A stretch of 64,000 bases of DNA from Cohnella phaseoli (GTDB lineage: Bacteria > Bacillota > Bacilli > Paenibacillales > Paenibacillaceae). Positions 35,639 through 45,406 of the stretch are shown in pieces; within the stretch, counting starts at the first letter, position 1, and each line of letters starts with the position of its first letter. A program made the position numbers and the translations under genes. The notes beneath the pieces are model-generated. The model did no database searches and was not told where the DNA came from. It worked only from the letters and a program-made list of their open reading frames with translations. The DNA lies in contig NZ_QRDZ01000014.1 in NCBI RefSeq assembly GCF_003386235.1, positions 124,001 through 188,000 of the forward strand, read 5' to 3'.

Positions 35639-37200
35639 ATGTCGGATCAAGCCGAATTTCAAGCGGCTCAGACGACGATTGTGCGCAATGAACGGTTCAT
35701 TCGGATTGCAGATGAGCTTAAGCCCGAATTTTATAGCGAGGAGGTCGAACCAGCTCAGCTTGCGAGAGTCGAAGCCGACGATACGGCGATGCACGGATGG
35801 CGTGCGGTGCGCGATGCGGAGATCGGCTCGCTTGAGAGCCGGGAGCTCGGGAAGGGGCAGTCGGCGATCACCGCGTCGGATACTTGTCGTTCGAGGTTAG
35901 GCCGGCCGGCAGTCCTCCGGATGCGCCGCTGAAGCTGAGACTGACGTTCGGAGAGATGCCGGTCGAGATGGCGGTGCCGTTCGCAAGCTACGACGGCTCG
36001 CTCAGCAGCTCGTGGCTGCAGGAGGAGACGCTGTACGTGGACGTACTCCCGGGAAAAGTGAGTTTGCCGCGGCGCTACAGCTTCCGGTATGTGAAGCTCG
36101 AAGTGCTGGACACTTCCCCCAAGTATCGCGTAAGCTTTTTTAATCTGAAATGCATGACCGTTACTTCGGCGGACAGAGCGAACGTTATCCCGTTCGATCA
36201 TGTCGATCCGCTGCTGCGGGACATCGACCGGATCAGCGTGAGAACGTTGGAGGATTGCACGCAGGATGTATTCGAGGACGGACCGAAGCGGGACCGCCGA
36301 TTGTGGCTGGGCGACTTGCGCTTGCAAGCGCTGGCGAATTACGCGACGTTCCGCAACGACGCGCTCGTCAAGCGTTGCCTGTATCTGTTCGCCGGGGTGT
36401 CCGACGAACGCGGGCGGGTGTCCGCCAATCTTTTCATTGCGCCGGAGCTGATCGCGGACGATACGTATCTGTTCGACTACTCGTTGTTTTTCACTGTAAC
36501 CCTGTACGATTATTATGAAGCGACCGGGGAGAGGGATACGTTGCAAGAGCTATGGCCGACTGCCCGCCGTCAAGTGGAGCTGGCGTTGGAGCAGCTGGAC
36601 GACAGCGGTATCGTGCGGGACGAGGAAACGTGGTGGTCGTTCATCGATTGGCATGAATCGCTAAATAAGCAAGCCCCGTCGCATGCCGTGCTTATTTATG
36701 CGCTGAAACGCGCTATTCGTTTGGCCGAGGCGGTCGAATGCGATAGCATCGGCGAATTAGAACGCTGTCTTGCCGACGCGCGGCGGACGGCGCTGGACTT
36801 GCTGTGGGATGCGAAGCAGGGCTTCTTCGTCAGTGGGGAAGGACGTCAGGTATCCTGGGCCGCGCAAATCTGGATGGCACTTGCCGAAGTTCTGCCGTCG
36901 GAAGAGAACAGAACGCTGATGCGGCGCTTGCTGAGCACGAAGCCGGATATCGCACCGACGACGCCATACATGTACCATCATCTCGCGGAGGCGCTTCTTG
37001 TTGTCGGCTTGAAGGACGAGGCGGTGGACCTCGTCAAGCAATACTGGGGAGGCATGCTGAAGAACGGGGCCGATACGTTCTGGGAGCTGTACGATCCGGG
37101 CAATCCGGACTTCTCTCCATACGGCAGCCCCCTGATCAACAGCTATTGCCATGCCTGGAGCTGTACGCCGACTTACCTGATCCGCCGTTACGGATTATAA
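35639..37200 (+). pseudogene. Alpha-L-rhamnosidase-like (GH78-type six-hairpin) gene broken by a frameshift
   Basis: Translation starts at ATG 35639 behind a GGAGG site and reads MSDQAEFQAAQTTIVRNERF as far as ELGKGQSAI. It then drifts into unrelated residues. In another frame, from about 35863, the sequence GDHRVGYLSFEVRPAGSPPDAP continues what is expected in this family and runs to 37200. The catalytic toroid is intact, including EDGPKRDRRLWLGDLRLQ (GH78 signature) and WWSFIDWHESL. A small deletion near 35855-35866, which also appears to have removed a few codons (a DFG-type stretch), explains the break. A TTG at 35884 could start a truncated product. The 3' end overlaps the convergent AraC gene by 13 bases. 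A sequencing error is the alternative. Confidence 0.7.
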
Positions 37201-38189
37201 GGCCCCGAGCGTGGAGCGTTGCGGAAATCATGGGGCGTCCGGCCGAAGCGGGCTTTGAACTTCCGGTAGAAAAATCCAAGGCTTTCGTACCCGCACTGTC
37301 TGGCGACCTCATCGACGCTTGCGTCGGTTTCCATGAGCAGCCGAGCTGCCCGGTTCAGCCGCTGTCGCTGCACCCAATCCGTGTAGGTGAGGCCCGTTCG
37401 GCTTTTCAACAGGCTGCCCAAGTATTTGGGACTGAAGTGGAAGCGTTCGGCCAGCTCGGCCAGCGTGCAGCTTCCCGGATTTTCTTCCATATAGAGCAGC
37501 ACATCCCGGATCACCCCTTGAGGAAGCGACGGCTCCGGCTCATAGTTGAGATCAAGGTCGTAGATACGCATCAGCTCGATGAGCAAAATAGGCACGCAGT
37601 GACGCAGTAGATCGGCGGAATGTCCGTCCGGGTCGAAAAATTCGCACATCATATCGCGCATCAGACCGTGCAGCTTCGCATATGGTCCGGGACGAAATAC
37701 GATGTATCTTCCGTGCCGCTGCCGCTCGGACAGGGCATGGGCGATAAAGCTTGCGACCGCTCCTCCTTCGGGCATGCGGTCCGGGTAAGCGGATGCGAGC
37801 GCCTCCTTGCGCAGCAGCAGGTTCACAAGGATATCGTTCTCTTCCAACGGCGCGATGCCATGCGGCACATTGCGATCCATTAAGCAGGCGTCGCCCTGGC
37901 GCAGCGTCACCTGCCGGCCGTCGATCCGCTGCTCGCACGAACCGGAGTACATATAGTTCAATTCGATAAAATCGTGCTTATGGACGGGCATGACGGCGAA
38001 TCGGTGATGCTTGTGTACGGACACCGAATCGTTTCCGAAAAAATACTTGCCCTGCATGCGGGGAATTCCGTCGGGCTCGTCTGCAAGCTCTCCGCCGTCG
38101 AAGTCGTTGACATTCTCGCGCGTACGGAGCTGAATGCGTTCGACCGCATCCAGGCCTCGAAGCAGCTCCTCCAATTGAAGATGGTTCAT
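37188..38189 (-). CDS. AraC-family transcriptional regulator with cupin sensor
   Basis: The 333-residue regulator has an N-terminal cupin-like arm (about 55-155; MPVHKHDFIELNYMYSGS and LRQGDACLMDRNVPHGI) that usually binds a sugar, and a C-terminal AraC double HTH (about 225-325; TLAELAERFHFSPKYLGSLLKSRTG and VDEVARQCGYESLGFFYRKFK). I prefer the ATG at 38189, which has GTAGGG six bases upstream, over the TTG two codons earlier. It is convergent with, and overlaps, the broken rhamnosidase-like gene, which may have been its target. Confidence 0.9.
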   Translation of the reverse strand: MNHLQLEELLRGLDAVERIQLRTRENVNDFDGGELADEPDGIPRMQGKYFFGNDSVSVHKHHRFAVMPVHKHDFIELNYMYSGSCEQRIDGRQVTLRQGDACLMDRNVPHGIAPLEENDILVNLLLRKEALASAYPDRMPEGGAVASFIAHALSERQRHGRYIVFRPGPYAKLHGLMRDMMCEFFDPDGHSADLLRHCVPILLIELMRIYDLDLNYEPEPSLPQGVIRDVLLYMEENPGSCTLAELAERFHFSPKYLGSLLKSRTGLTYTDWVQRQRLNRAARLLMETDASVDEVARQCGYESLGFFYRKFKARFGRTPHDFRNAPRSGPYNP

Positions 38190-38329
38190 GCTCAACCCTA
38201 CTTTTTTGAATATTGATCAAAATATAACATATGCGGGGCGGGATTGCTTCAATTCGTCCCCCCGGGGATCGGTATCCATTCAGTGTGACGGCAACGTTGC
38301 AAAAATGCGGCTGGTGATTTACACTTAAA

Positions 38330-38472
38330 TCATAAAAAAGAACGGTGCGCCAACACCGTTCTCCCGCACAACGCTTGAGTGGGAAGCCTCCGAGCAAAGA
38401 AAAGAAATTTGAGTATGACAGAAAATAACCTGCCCCCTTGGCGCTAACCTTAGGGCAGGTTATTTTCGTTTT
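38330..38472 (+). ncRNA. Type I antitoxin RNA, antisense to the holin-like toxin mRNA
   Basis: A promoter TTGCAA (38297-38302), 17 bases, TACACT (38320-38325) places the start near 38332. The RNA has a 5' hairpin GAACGGTG/CACCGTTC, a CCCGCACAAC segment and a second stem-loop, and it ends in a perfect 15-bp terminator stem GAAAATAACCTGCCC/GGGCAGGTTATTTTC (38421-38467) followed by GTTTT. Its 3' part overlaps the end of the convergent toxin gene, the geometry of Bacillus type I modules such as bsrG/SR4. Confidence 0.75.
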
Positions 38473-38537
38473 AGGTAAGTTAGTAGGGCTAAGAGGAACA
38501 TTCCTAGTCCGATAACTTCTAAAAGCGAAAACGACAT
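38460..38537 (-). CDS. Holin-like small hydrophobic toxin of a type I toxin-antitoxin module
   Basis: The 25-residue peptide has a short head (MSFSLLEVIG), a single hydrophobic helix (LGMFLLALLTY) and a basic tail (LKRK), as in putative holin-like toxins that depolarise the membrane. I use the ATG at 38537, eight bases after a perfect AGGAGGT site; the ATG two codons upstream is too close to it. The TAA stop lies inside the terminator stem of the antisense RNA. An extended -10 box (TGATATAAT, minus strand, 38596-38604) could drive its mRNA. The cas3 start is about 240 bases away, divergent. Confidence 0.8.
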   Translation of the reverse strand: MSFSLLEVIGLGMFLLALLTYLKRK

Positions 38538-38566
38538 ATACATCACCTCCTGCTGGAGGTATGTAT
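38538..38566 (-). promoter_or_regulatory. Hairpin sequestering the toxin ribosome binding site
   Basis: On the minus strand ATACATACCTCC pairs with GGAGGTGATGTAT (one bulged base) over a four-base loop. The whole AGGAGGT site of the toxin is thus buried, a common way of holding type I toxin mRNA translation low. Confidence 0.75.
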
Positions 38567-38779
38567 TTCCTACCCAAGGCGGTTGTACATGGAAAATTAT
38601 ATCATAAAAACATCCTCGTAAAAAATGTCGAACTGCATCCATCCGTGCTCCTCCTGTTTTTGTATTAATCCTCCATGAATCTTAAGTCCTATGAATATTT
38701 TCATGCGAAATAAAGGAATTTTAGGGATTTTTGTTGAATATAGGGATATACGTCTCAACAAAAGTGAGAAGGTGATCCC

Positions 38780-41206
38780 TTGGTCGCAGAATATGTCGCA
38801 CATGTACGAGCCGGCGATGGAGCAAGTCAAAGTGTGAAGGGGCACTTGCTGGAGGTCCGGCAATTGGCGGAAGGGTTCGGAGAGAAGATTGGAGTTAAGC
38901 ATATTGCCGGTCTAGCGGGAGTACTTCACGATCTGGGCAAATATACGCAGGAGTTTCAGCAATATTTGGAGGAAGCAGTGAGCAACCCTGATACTCCTCC
39001 GAAGCGAGGAAGCGTCGATCACGCCACGGCGGGAGGGAAATTGCTGTACGAGAGACTGCATTCGGGTCAGCAGGATCGTTATCCGTGGATTTTGGCCGAA
39101 GTGGTGGGGAATACGATTATTTCTCATCATGCGTATCTTCACGATTTTCTGAATGAAAGTCTGGAATCGGATTATTTGCGTCGCGTTCGCGATAAAGAGC
39201 TGTGTGAATTTGAAGAAGCCAAGGGGCGGTTTTTCGAAGAAGTAATGGGCGAAGCGGAGTTTAGGCAATACGTCTCAAAGGCTGTTGAAGAATTGGAGGC
39301 ATATCTGACCCGGTCATCCTCGGAAAGCAATGAAAGCAAGCTGATGTTTCTCGCAAAATATGTGTTCAGCGCCTTGATCGACGCCGATCGTTCCAATACG
39401 AGAGCTTTCGAGGAGGATCAGTCGCCGGAGCCGGAAGAGGATCGAAAGGCTCTGTTCAGCGCGTATTACGATAAATTGATGGAGAGAATAGCCGGCTATG
39501 CCCAGCATGAAGATGCGGATTCGTCGATCAATCGATTGCGAAGAGAGATGTCGGAGCAATGCGAACGGTTTGGGGCAAGGCCGTCCGGCATTTATACGTT
39601 GTCAATTCCGACAGGCGGCGGCAAAACGTTAGCCAGTCTGCGTTATGCCCTGCGGCATGCGATAGATTACGGGATGAAGCGAATCATCTATATTGTGCCT
39701 TTTACGACGATTATTGAACAGAATGCTGCCGAGGTGCGTAGCATTCTGGGAGACGATGGGAACCTGCTGGAGCACCATTCCAATGTCGCTCAAGACGACG
39801 ATGAGGACGAGGAAGAAGACGGTAGAATCACGGTTCGGCAGAAGCTCAAGCTGGCGAAAGACAACTGGGATTCGCCGATTATTTTTTCAACGATGGTGCA
39901 GTTTCTGGACATTTTCTATGCCAAAGGGAGCAGGAGCATACGCAGGCTGCACAATTTGAGCGAAGCGGTCATTATTTTCGATGAAGTACAGAAGGTTCCG
40001 GTCAAATGCGTTTCCTTGTTTAATCACGCGCTTAATTTCTTGAAAACGTATGGGAAATCCAGTCTGATTCTGTGTACGGCAACGCAGCCCGCACTGGACT
40101 TCGTCGAACGCAAGCTGGATGTGAGTGAAGATAGAGAGATGGTTGAGCGTCTGGATCGGGTCGTTGATGCTTTCAAACGGGTGGAGATCATCGATCGAGC
40201 GACAGAAGAGGTGTATGACAGCGACAAGCTAGCAGATTTCGTTGCGGAGAAAATCGGTGAAGTTCAGAGCGTACTGGTCATTTTGAATACGAAGACGGTG
40301 GTCAAAAGATTATTCGGATTGTTGGAGGGAAGCGACGTACCGGTGTTCCATTTGAGCACTTCGATGTGTGCCGCGCACCGCAAACAGATTCTGGATCAGG
40401 TGAAGGAGCATCTGTCCAACGAGGACAAAGTCATCTGCATTAGTACACAGTTAATTGAAGCGGGGGTGGATGTCAGCTTTGACTGCGTCATTCGTTCGCT
40501 TGCCGGGCTGGATTCCATTGCTCAAGCGGCCGGAAGATGTAACCGCCATGGGAAGCGGGGCATACAGAATGTGTACGTGATTGATCATGCCGAAGAGAAT
40601 TTGAGCCGGCTGCCGGAAATCGAAGTAGGGAAGAGGATTACACGGAAAATTTTGACGGACCTCAAGCTCGACTCTAGCAAATATAGCGGACAGATTTTGT
40701 CGGTGGGGGCGATGGAACGATATTTTAAGGAGTTCTACAAGGCATTTGAGTCCAGCTTGAACTATTCGGTTCGTAAGCTTCAGAAGAATATGGTCGAGCT
40801 GCTGATGACGGATAGAAATAGAAACTCCTATAACCTTGAGTATAGAGGAAGTAAGGGGCAGTCTTTGCCGTTGTTTATCGTCAACAGCTACCGAACCGCA
40901 GCCGAGTATTTTGAAGTGATCGAGAGCATGACGACATCGGTTCTGGCTCCCTACGGGGACGAAGGTAAAGAACTGATTGCCGAGTTGAACGGAGCGGGAA
41001 CAATCGAGAATCTGTCGCAGCTCTTGCGCAAAGCCCAGCAATATTCGGTTAACGTGTTCAAATACGAGTTGGACAAGCTGGCGCAAAATGACGGCCTGGT
41101 CAGCCTGCTGGATGGGAAGGTATGGGCGCTACGAGCGGGGGCATACCATCAGAAGTTCGGGCTGGATGCGGAGAATGATAGTGGATTTGATCTCGGGATA
41201 TTTTAG
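38780..41206 (+). CDS. cas3: CRISPR-associated helicase/nuclease Cas3 (HD domain fused), type I-C
   Basis: The 808-residue effector nuclease-helicase degrades DNA recognised by Cascade. The N-terminal HD nuclease (about 1-215) shows HDLGKYTQEF (H50, D51) and DHATAGG. The SF2 helicase follows with Walker A PTGGGKT (K282), box II DEVQ (401-404), motif III CTATQPA, LIEAGVDVSFD and motif VI QAAGRCNRHGK. The start is TTG at 38780 behind GAAGGTGAT. It is the first gene of the cas operon and is separated from cas5c by 80 bases. All key motifs are present. Confidence 0.96.
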   Translation: MVAEYVAHVRAGDGASQSVKGHLLEVRQLAEGFGEKIGVKHIAGLAGVLHDLGKYTQEFQQYLEEAVSNPDTPPKRGSVDHATAGGKLLYERLHSGQQDRYPWILAEVVGNTIISHHAYLHDFLNESLESDYLRRVRDKELCEFEEAKGRFFEEVMGEAEFRQYVSKAVEELEAYLTRSSSESNESKLMFLAKYVFSALIDADRSNTRAFEEDQSPEPEEDRKALFSAYYDKLMERIAGYAQHEDADSSINRLRREMSEQCERFGARPSGIYTLSIPTGGGKTLASLRYALRHAIDYGMKRIIYIVPFTTIIEQNAAEVRSILGDDGNLLEHHSNVAQDDDEDEEEDGRITVRQKLKLAKDNWDSPIIFSTMVQFLDIFYAKGSRSIRRLHNLSEAVIIFDEVQKVPVKCVSLFNHALNFLKTYGKSSLILCTATQPALDFVERKLDVSEDREMVERLDRVVDAFKRVEIIDRATEEVYDSDKLADFVAEKIGEVQSVLVILNTKTVVKRLFGLLEGSDVPVFHLSTSMCAAHRKQILDQVKEHLSNEDKVICISTQLIEAGVDVSFDCVIRSLAGLDSIAQAAGRCNRHGKRGIQNVYVIDHAEENLSRLPEIEVGKRITRKILTDLKLDSSKYSGQILSVGAMERYFKEFYKAFESSLNYSVRKLQKNMVELLMTDRNRNSYNLEYRGSKGQSLPLFIVNSYRTAAEYFEVIESMTTSVLAPYGDEGKELIAELNGAGTIENLSQLLRKAQQYSVNVFKYELDKLAQNDGLVSLLDGKVWALRAGAYHQKFGLDAENDSGFDLGIF

Positions 41207-41286
41207 AACGAAAACATTAACATTTGAACATATTCCATATATTATGTAGAATTTAATTGTCAGAATAGTGAGAAAGGAGGGGGATT

Positions 41287-42006
41287 ATGAGAAACGCAGT
41301 AGAATTTGTCGTTCACGGCAAATACGCTCTATTCACCGACCCGCTAACAAAGCTTGGGGGCGAAAAGCTTTCCTATCAAGTGCCAACCTACCAAGCCATT
41401 AAGGGAGTGCTGGAATCGGTTTACTGGAAGCCCACCTTGCTCATGATCGTGGATGAAATCCGGGTGATGAAAGCGATCCGAATGGAGTCGAAGGGCATTC
41501 GACCAATGGAGTACGGCGGAGGCAACACGCTAGCCAACTACACGTACTTGAAGGACGTGGAGTACCAGGTACGGGCGCACTTCGAGTTCAACCTGAACCG
41601 TCCGGACATGGCTTACGACCGGAATGAACATAAGCATCACAACATCCTGAAGAGGGCTTTGCATGTGGGAGGACGCCGGGATATTTTCCTGGGCTCCAGG
41701 GAGTGTCAGGGTTATGTGGAACCTTGCACATTCGGAGAAGGAGAGAGCTTCTATGATGGCTACGGCGACATCCACCTCGGCACGATGGTTCATGGCCTTA
41801 ACTATCCCGACGAGACAGGCAGAGATCAAATGGAAGTCCGTTTGTGGAGCCCGGTCATGAAGAACGGCATTATCCAATTTATCCGGCCTGAACAGTGTCC
41901 CCAGGTGCGAACGATCGCGAATATGCTGCCCAAGCGCTTCGATCCAGCTCAAGTCGAATCGGCGGACGAGTTGCTTGCACAATTGGAAGTGGGGGGGAAT
42001 CCATGA
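41287..42006 (+). CDS. cas5c: Cas5c (Cas5d), pre-crRNA endoribonuclease of type I-C Cascade
   Basis: The 239-residue protein replaces Cas6 in type I-C systems, cutting the repeat RNA and capping the 5' handle. The residues that matter in Bacillus halodurans Cas5d are conserved at the same numbers: Tyr46 (ESVYWKP), Lys116 and His117 (NEHKHH). Other family stretches are ALFTDPLTKLGGEKLSYQ and GGRRDIFLGSRECQGYV. An AAGGAGGGGG ribosome site precedes the start. The stop overlaps the cas8c start by four bases. Confidence 0.96.
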   Translation: MRNAVEFVVHGKYALFTDPLTKLGGEKLSYQVPTYQAIKGVLESVYWKPTLLMIVDEIRVMKAIRMESKGIRPMEYGGGNTLANYTYLKDVEYQVRAHFEFNLNRPDMAYDRNEHKHHNILKRALHVGGRRDIFLGSRECQGYVEPCTFGEGESFYDGYGDIHLGTMVHGLNYPDETGRDQMEVRLWSPVMKNGIIQFIRPEQCPQVRTIANMLPKRFDPAQVESADELLAQLEVGGNP

Positions 42007-43916
42007 GTTGGCTGTTAAACCTGTATCAAACCTATGAGTCCAATCTGGACCTCGTCGGCAAAATCGAGAAAAAATCATACAACGATCAGGAATTTACGCT
42101 GCTGCCGATCTCCCATACAACGCAAAATGCGCACATTGAGGTGCAAATTACTCCGGACGGAGAGTTCCACTCTGCAGAGGTGATCGATAAAAGCGATGCC
42201 AGCACGTTAATTCCCTGTACCGAAGATTCCGCAAGCCGCGCCGGAGCGAAGGTGGCCCCCTATCCGCTGCACGATAAACTGAGCTATGTTGCAGGCGATT
42301 TTGTCACCTACGGAGGGGAAATCAAGAAGGAAGATCCCTTCGCAGCGTATATCAAGCAGTTGGGAGAGTGGGTGGAATCCCCTTATGCCATTCCTAAAGT
42401 GGTCAGTATCTACCGCTATTTGCGCAGAGGCAGGCTAATCGAGGATTTGGTGAAGCACCGGGTTTTGTATGCAGATGCGAATAACCGACTGCTCGACAAG
42501 TGGGAGCAGGAGGGTGTGAAGCCCCCTATTTTCTCCGTAATGGTTGGCGGTCCAGAGGGCTTGTTCGTTCGGTTTAACGTCCGTTCGGACGATGATTTTA
42601 ACGTCGTGTGGAAAGACCCGGAAATGTACGATTCTTTCATTCAATACTACGGCAGTCGGTTGGGCGACGAGGACTTGTGCTATGTGACGGGGCGGCGGCA
42701 GCCGGGAACGGACAAGCATGCGAATAAAATCCGCAACGCAGGCGATAAAGCGAAGCTGATCTCAGCCAACGATACGAGCGGGTTTACATTCCGGGGACGA
42801 TTCGCTTTGAGCCGGGAAGCAGCGAGTATCAGCTACGAGGTGTCCCAGAAGGCTCACAATGCGCTGAAGTGGCTGATTAATCGCCAAGGCAAAATTATTG
42901 ACGGACGCGTGTTTCTCGTCTGGGGAAATACCGAACTGGATCAGCCGGGGATGACCGAGGATTCGTTCTCGCTCGCGCCGGAAACCGCACAGGTTAAGGA
43001 AAGAATATCATACACCTATCTCGAGTATGCGAGGGAAGTCGCCAAGGCGCTCGACGGGTATCGGAGCCGGATTGCGAAGGAGTCTGGCGAGAACGTCAAT
43101 ATTCTGATTTTGGACTCGGCGACAACGGGACGTATGGCTGTACTCTATTACCGCAATATGGACAAGCAGTTGTACATCGATCGGCTGGTCAAGTGGCATT
43201 CCACGCATGCCTGGCTGCATCGTTACCGTAAAAATGAGGCGGGAGAGTTCATTCAGTTTTACGGGGCACCGGCACCGAGGGATATTGCTTTTGCGGCGTA
43301 TGGGCCGCGTGCGGACGATAAGATTGTCAAAGGGCTGGTGGAGCGCATCTTCCCGTGCATTGCGGATGAGCGCAAAGTTCCCGAGGACATTATCGGAAGC
43401 GCAATTCATAGAGCCTCCAATCCGGTTGCGCTCGACAACTGGGAATGGGAGAAAACGTTAAGCATCGCCTGTGCTCTGATTAATGGGGAGGAGGAATTAA
43501 ACGTGGCATTAGACGAGGGCAACAATCACCGGGATTACTTGTTTGGCCGTTTGCTGGCTGTTGCCGATGTACTTGAAAGGCGAGCATTAGGCTCGGAGGA
43601 AACTCGTGCGACCAATGCGATTCGTTATATGAACGCTTTTGCCAGACATCCGGAGAGAACCTGGAGCACGATTCAGTCCTGCTTGCAGCCTTATCAGGCT
43701 CGACTGGGTACGAAGGGGACTTATCTGTCGAAAATTATAGATGAAGTGGCTTCAAGGATTCAGATCGCCGATTTCAATAACAGGCCGTTGTCCGGGCTTT
43801 ATTTGTTAGGCTTCTATAGTCAGCGGCATGAACTCTATCAGAAGAAGGACAATCCAGAGGGCAGCGGAAACATCCAAATAAGAGGGAGAGATCGAGATGA
43901 CGATTTTGGATCATAA
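42003..43916 (+). CDS. cas8c: Cas8c (Csd1), large subunit of type I-C Cascade
   Basis: The 637-residue subunit recognises the PAM and positions Cas3. I start it at the ATG overlapping the cas5c stop (ATGA, GGGGGGG upstream); the frame is open for 36 codons further upstream, but those lie in the cas5c coding region. Family features include the start MSWLLNLYQTYESN, EFTLLPISHTTQNAHIEV, HDKLSYVAGDFVTYGG and the C-terminal FNNRPLSGLYLLGFYSQRH. An alternative translation start inside the gene (Cas11c) is known in this family and likely here, but I did not locate it. Confidence 0.95.
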   Translation: MSWLLNLYQTYESNLDLVGKIEKKSYNDQEFTLLPISHTTQNAHIEVQITPDGEFHSAEVIDKSDASTLIPCTEDSASRAGAKVAPYPLHDKLSYVAGDFVTYGGEIKKEDPFAAYIKQLGEWVESPYAIPKVVSIYRYLRRGRLIEDLVKHRVLYADANNRLLDKWEQEGVKPPIFSVMVGGPEGLFVRFNVRSDDDFNVVWKDPEMYDSFIQYYGSRLGDEDLCYVTGRRQPGTDKHANKIRNAGDKAKLISANDTSGFTFRGRFALSREAASISYEVSQKAHNALKWLINRQGKIIDGRVFLVWGNTELDQPGMTEDSFSLAPETAQVKERISYTYLEYAREVAKALDGYRSRIAKESGENVNILILDSATTGRMAVLYYRNMDKQLYIDRLVKWHSTHAWLHRYRKNEAGEFIQFYGAPAPRDIAFAAYGPRADDKIVKGLVERIFPCIADERKVPEDIIGSAIHRASNPVALDNWEWEKTLSIACALINGEEELNVALDEGNNHRDYLFGRLLAVADVLERRALGSEETRATNAIRYMNAFARHPERTWSTIQSCLQPYQARLGTKGTYLSKIIDEVASRIQIADFNNRPLSGLYLLGFYSQRHELYQKKDNPEGSGNIQIRGRDRDDDFGS

Positions 43917-44760
43917 AATCGATTTTGCAGTTGTTCTGTCCGTAACGAAAGCGAACCCGAACGGAGACCCGCTGAACGGCAATCGCCCACGGCAAAATTA
44001 CGACGGCTATGGCGAGATTTCGGACGTTGCGATCAAGCGAAAAATCCGTAACCGGCTTCAGGATATGGGGGAAGCGATTTTCGTGCAGTCCAACGATCGG
44101 AAGTCAGATGCCTATGGCAGCTTGAGAGAGCGGGCCGACGCTAACGCCGAACTGGAGAAGATTTTGAAATCGAAGTCGGCGTCCAATGACGAGTTTGCCA
44201 GAATCGCTTGTCTGGAATGGCTGGACGTTCGCAGCTTCGGCCAAGTCTTCGCTTTCAAAGCGGATAAGGGCGGTTCCAGTGTATCCGTTGGCGTTAGAGG
44301 CCCCGTGTCGATCCATACGGCGACAAGCCTGGACCCGATCGATATTACGAGCACGCAGATTACGAAGAGCGTCAATTCCGAGCCCGGCAAGGAGAGGGGC
44401 TCCGATACGATGGGGATGAAGCATAGGGTCGATTTGGGAGTCTACGTTTTCTACGGAAGTATCAACACGCAGTTGGCTGAGAAAACAGGTTTTACGAACG
44501 AAGATGCCGAGAGGATCAAGCAAGCGCTGATCACCTTGTTCGAGAATGATGCATCCTCGGCCAGACCGGAAGGGAGCATGGAAGTTCACAAAGTATACTG
44601 GTGGGAGCATCGCTCCAAAATGGGCCAATTTTCATCCGCGAAGGTTCACCGTTCCCTGTCTTGGGAGAAGCTGTCCGAGGAGCCAAAAGGATTCACCGAC
44701 TACGAGTTTAAGGTGCAAACGCTGGAAGGGCTAACTATCGAGATGATCGATGGACAATAA
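43897..44760 (+). CDS. cas7: Cas7 (Csd2), Cascade backbone subunit
   Basis: The 287-residue RAMP-fold protein forms the crRNA-binding filament. Diagnostic stretches are KANPNGDPLNGNRPRQNYDGYGEISDVAIKRKIRNR (read in two parts around residues 19-52), ACLEWLDVRSFGQVFAF and VRGPVSIHTATSLDPIDI. It overlaps the end of cas8c by 20 bases and the start of cas4 by 11 bases, so the operon is tightly coupled. The length is normal for type I-C. Confidence 0.96.
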   Translation: MTILDHKIDFAVVLSVTKANPNGDPLNGNRPRQNYDGYGEISDVAIKRKIRNRLQDMGEAIFVQSNDRKSDAYGSLRERADANAELEKILKSKSASNDEFARIACLEWLDVRSFGQVFAFKADKGGSSVSVGVRGPVSIHTATSLDPIDITSTQITKSVNSEPGKERGSDTMGMKHRVDLGVYVFYGSINTQLAEKTGFTNEDAERIKQALITLFENDASSARPEGSMEVHKVYWWEHRSKMGQFSSAKVHRSLSWEKLSEEPKGFTDYEFKVQTLEGLTIEMIDGQ

Positions 44761-45406
44761 AGAAGACGATTATTTGATGCTGTCGGGCATTCAGCATTTT
44801 CAGTTTTGCAAACGGCAGTGGGCTTTCATTCATATCGAGCAGCAATGGGAGGAAAATGTTCGAACGATTGAGGGCCAGCACTTGCACCGGAAGGCGGATC
44901 AGCCGTTCACGCGGGAGAAGCGGGGAGATCGGTTGATCGTTCGGGCGATGCCGGTCAAATCGAATCAGTTGCAAATTTCGGGCATCTGCGATGTAGTCGA
45001 GTTTATCCGCGATGATCGCGGCGTGGAGATTGCGGGTACGGAAGGGAAATTTCTCGCGTATCCGGTGGAGTACAAGCGGGGCCGGCCGAAATCGAAGGAT
45101 GAAGATATTTTGCAACTGGCGGCACAAGCGATCTGTCTGGAGGAAATGCTGCTCAGTCCCGTCGATACCGGCTACTTGTTTTACAACGAAATCAAGCAAA
45201 GAGTCGAAGTTCCGCTAACGATCGAAGTCAAGGAGAAGGTGAAATCGGTCTTTGCGGAAATGCAGGATTACTATCAACGACGATATACGCCGAAGGTGGC
45301 AACCGGTTCCTTCTGCCGAAGCTGCTCCCTCGAATCGATCTGCCTGCCGGAATTGATGAACAAACGAACGGTAAAAAGCTATGTCGAAGGGAAAATCAGA
45401 GAATGA
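44750..45406 (+). CDS. cas4: Cas4 PAM-selecting exonuclease
   Basis: The 218-residue RecB-like nuclease trims prespacers and fixes PAM choice together with Cas1-Cas2. Four likely Fe-S cysteines are visible: Cys20 in FCKRQW and three in SFCRSCSLESICLP near residues 185-198. The nuclease core shows GICDVVEF and YPVEYKRGRPK (D and E-x-K). It overlaps cas7 and cas1 by a few bases, so adaptation genes are co-expressed with Cascade. Confidence 0.95.
   Translation: MDNKEDDYLMLSGIQHFQFCKRQWAFIHIEQQWEENVRTIEGQHLHRKADQPFTREKRGDRLIVRAMPVKSNQLQISGICDVVEFIRDDRGVEIAGTEGKFLAYPVEYKRGRPKSKDEDILQLAAQAICLEEMLLSPVDTGYLFYNEIKQRVEVPLTIEVKEKVKSVFAEMQDYYQRRYTPKVATGSFCRSCSLESICLPELMNKRTVKSYVEGKIRE

Noticed and set aside
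41895..42002. Upstream extension of the cas8c frame
   Set aside because: It lies inside cas5c in another frame, and the ATG at 42003 has the ribosome site and the usual four-base overlap.
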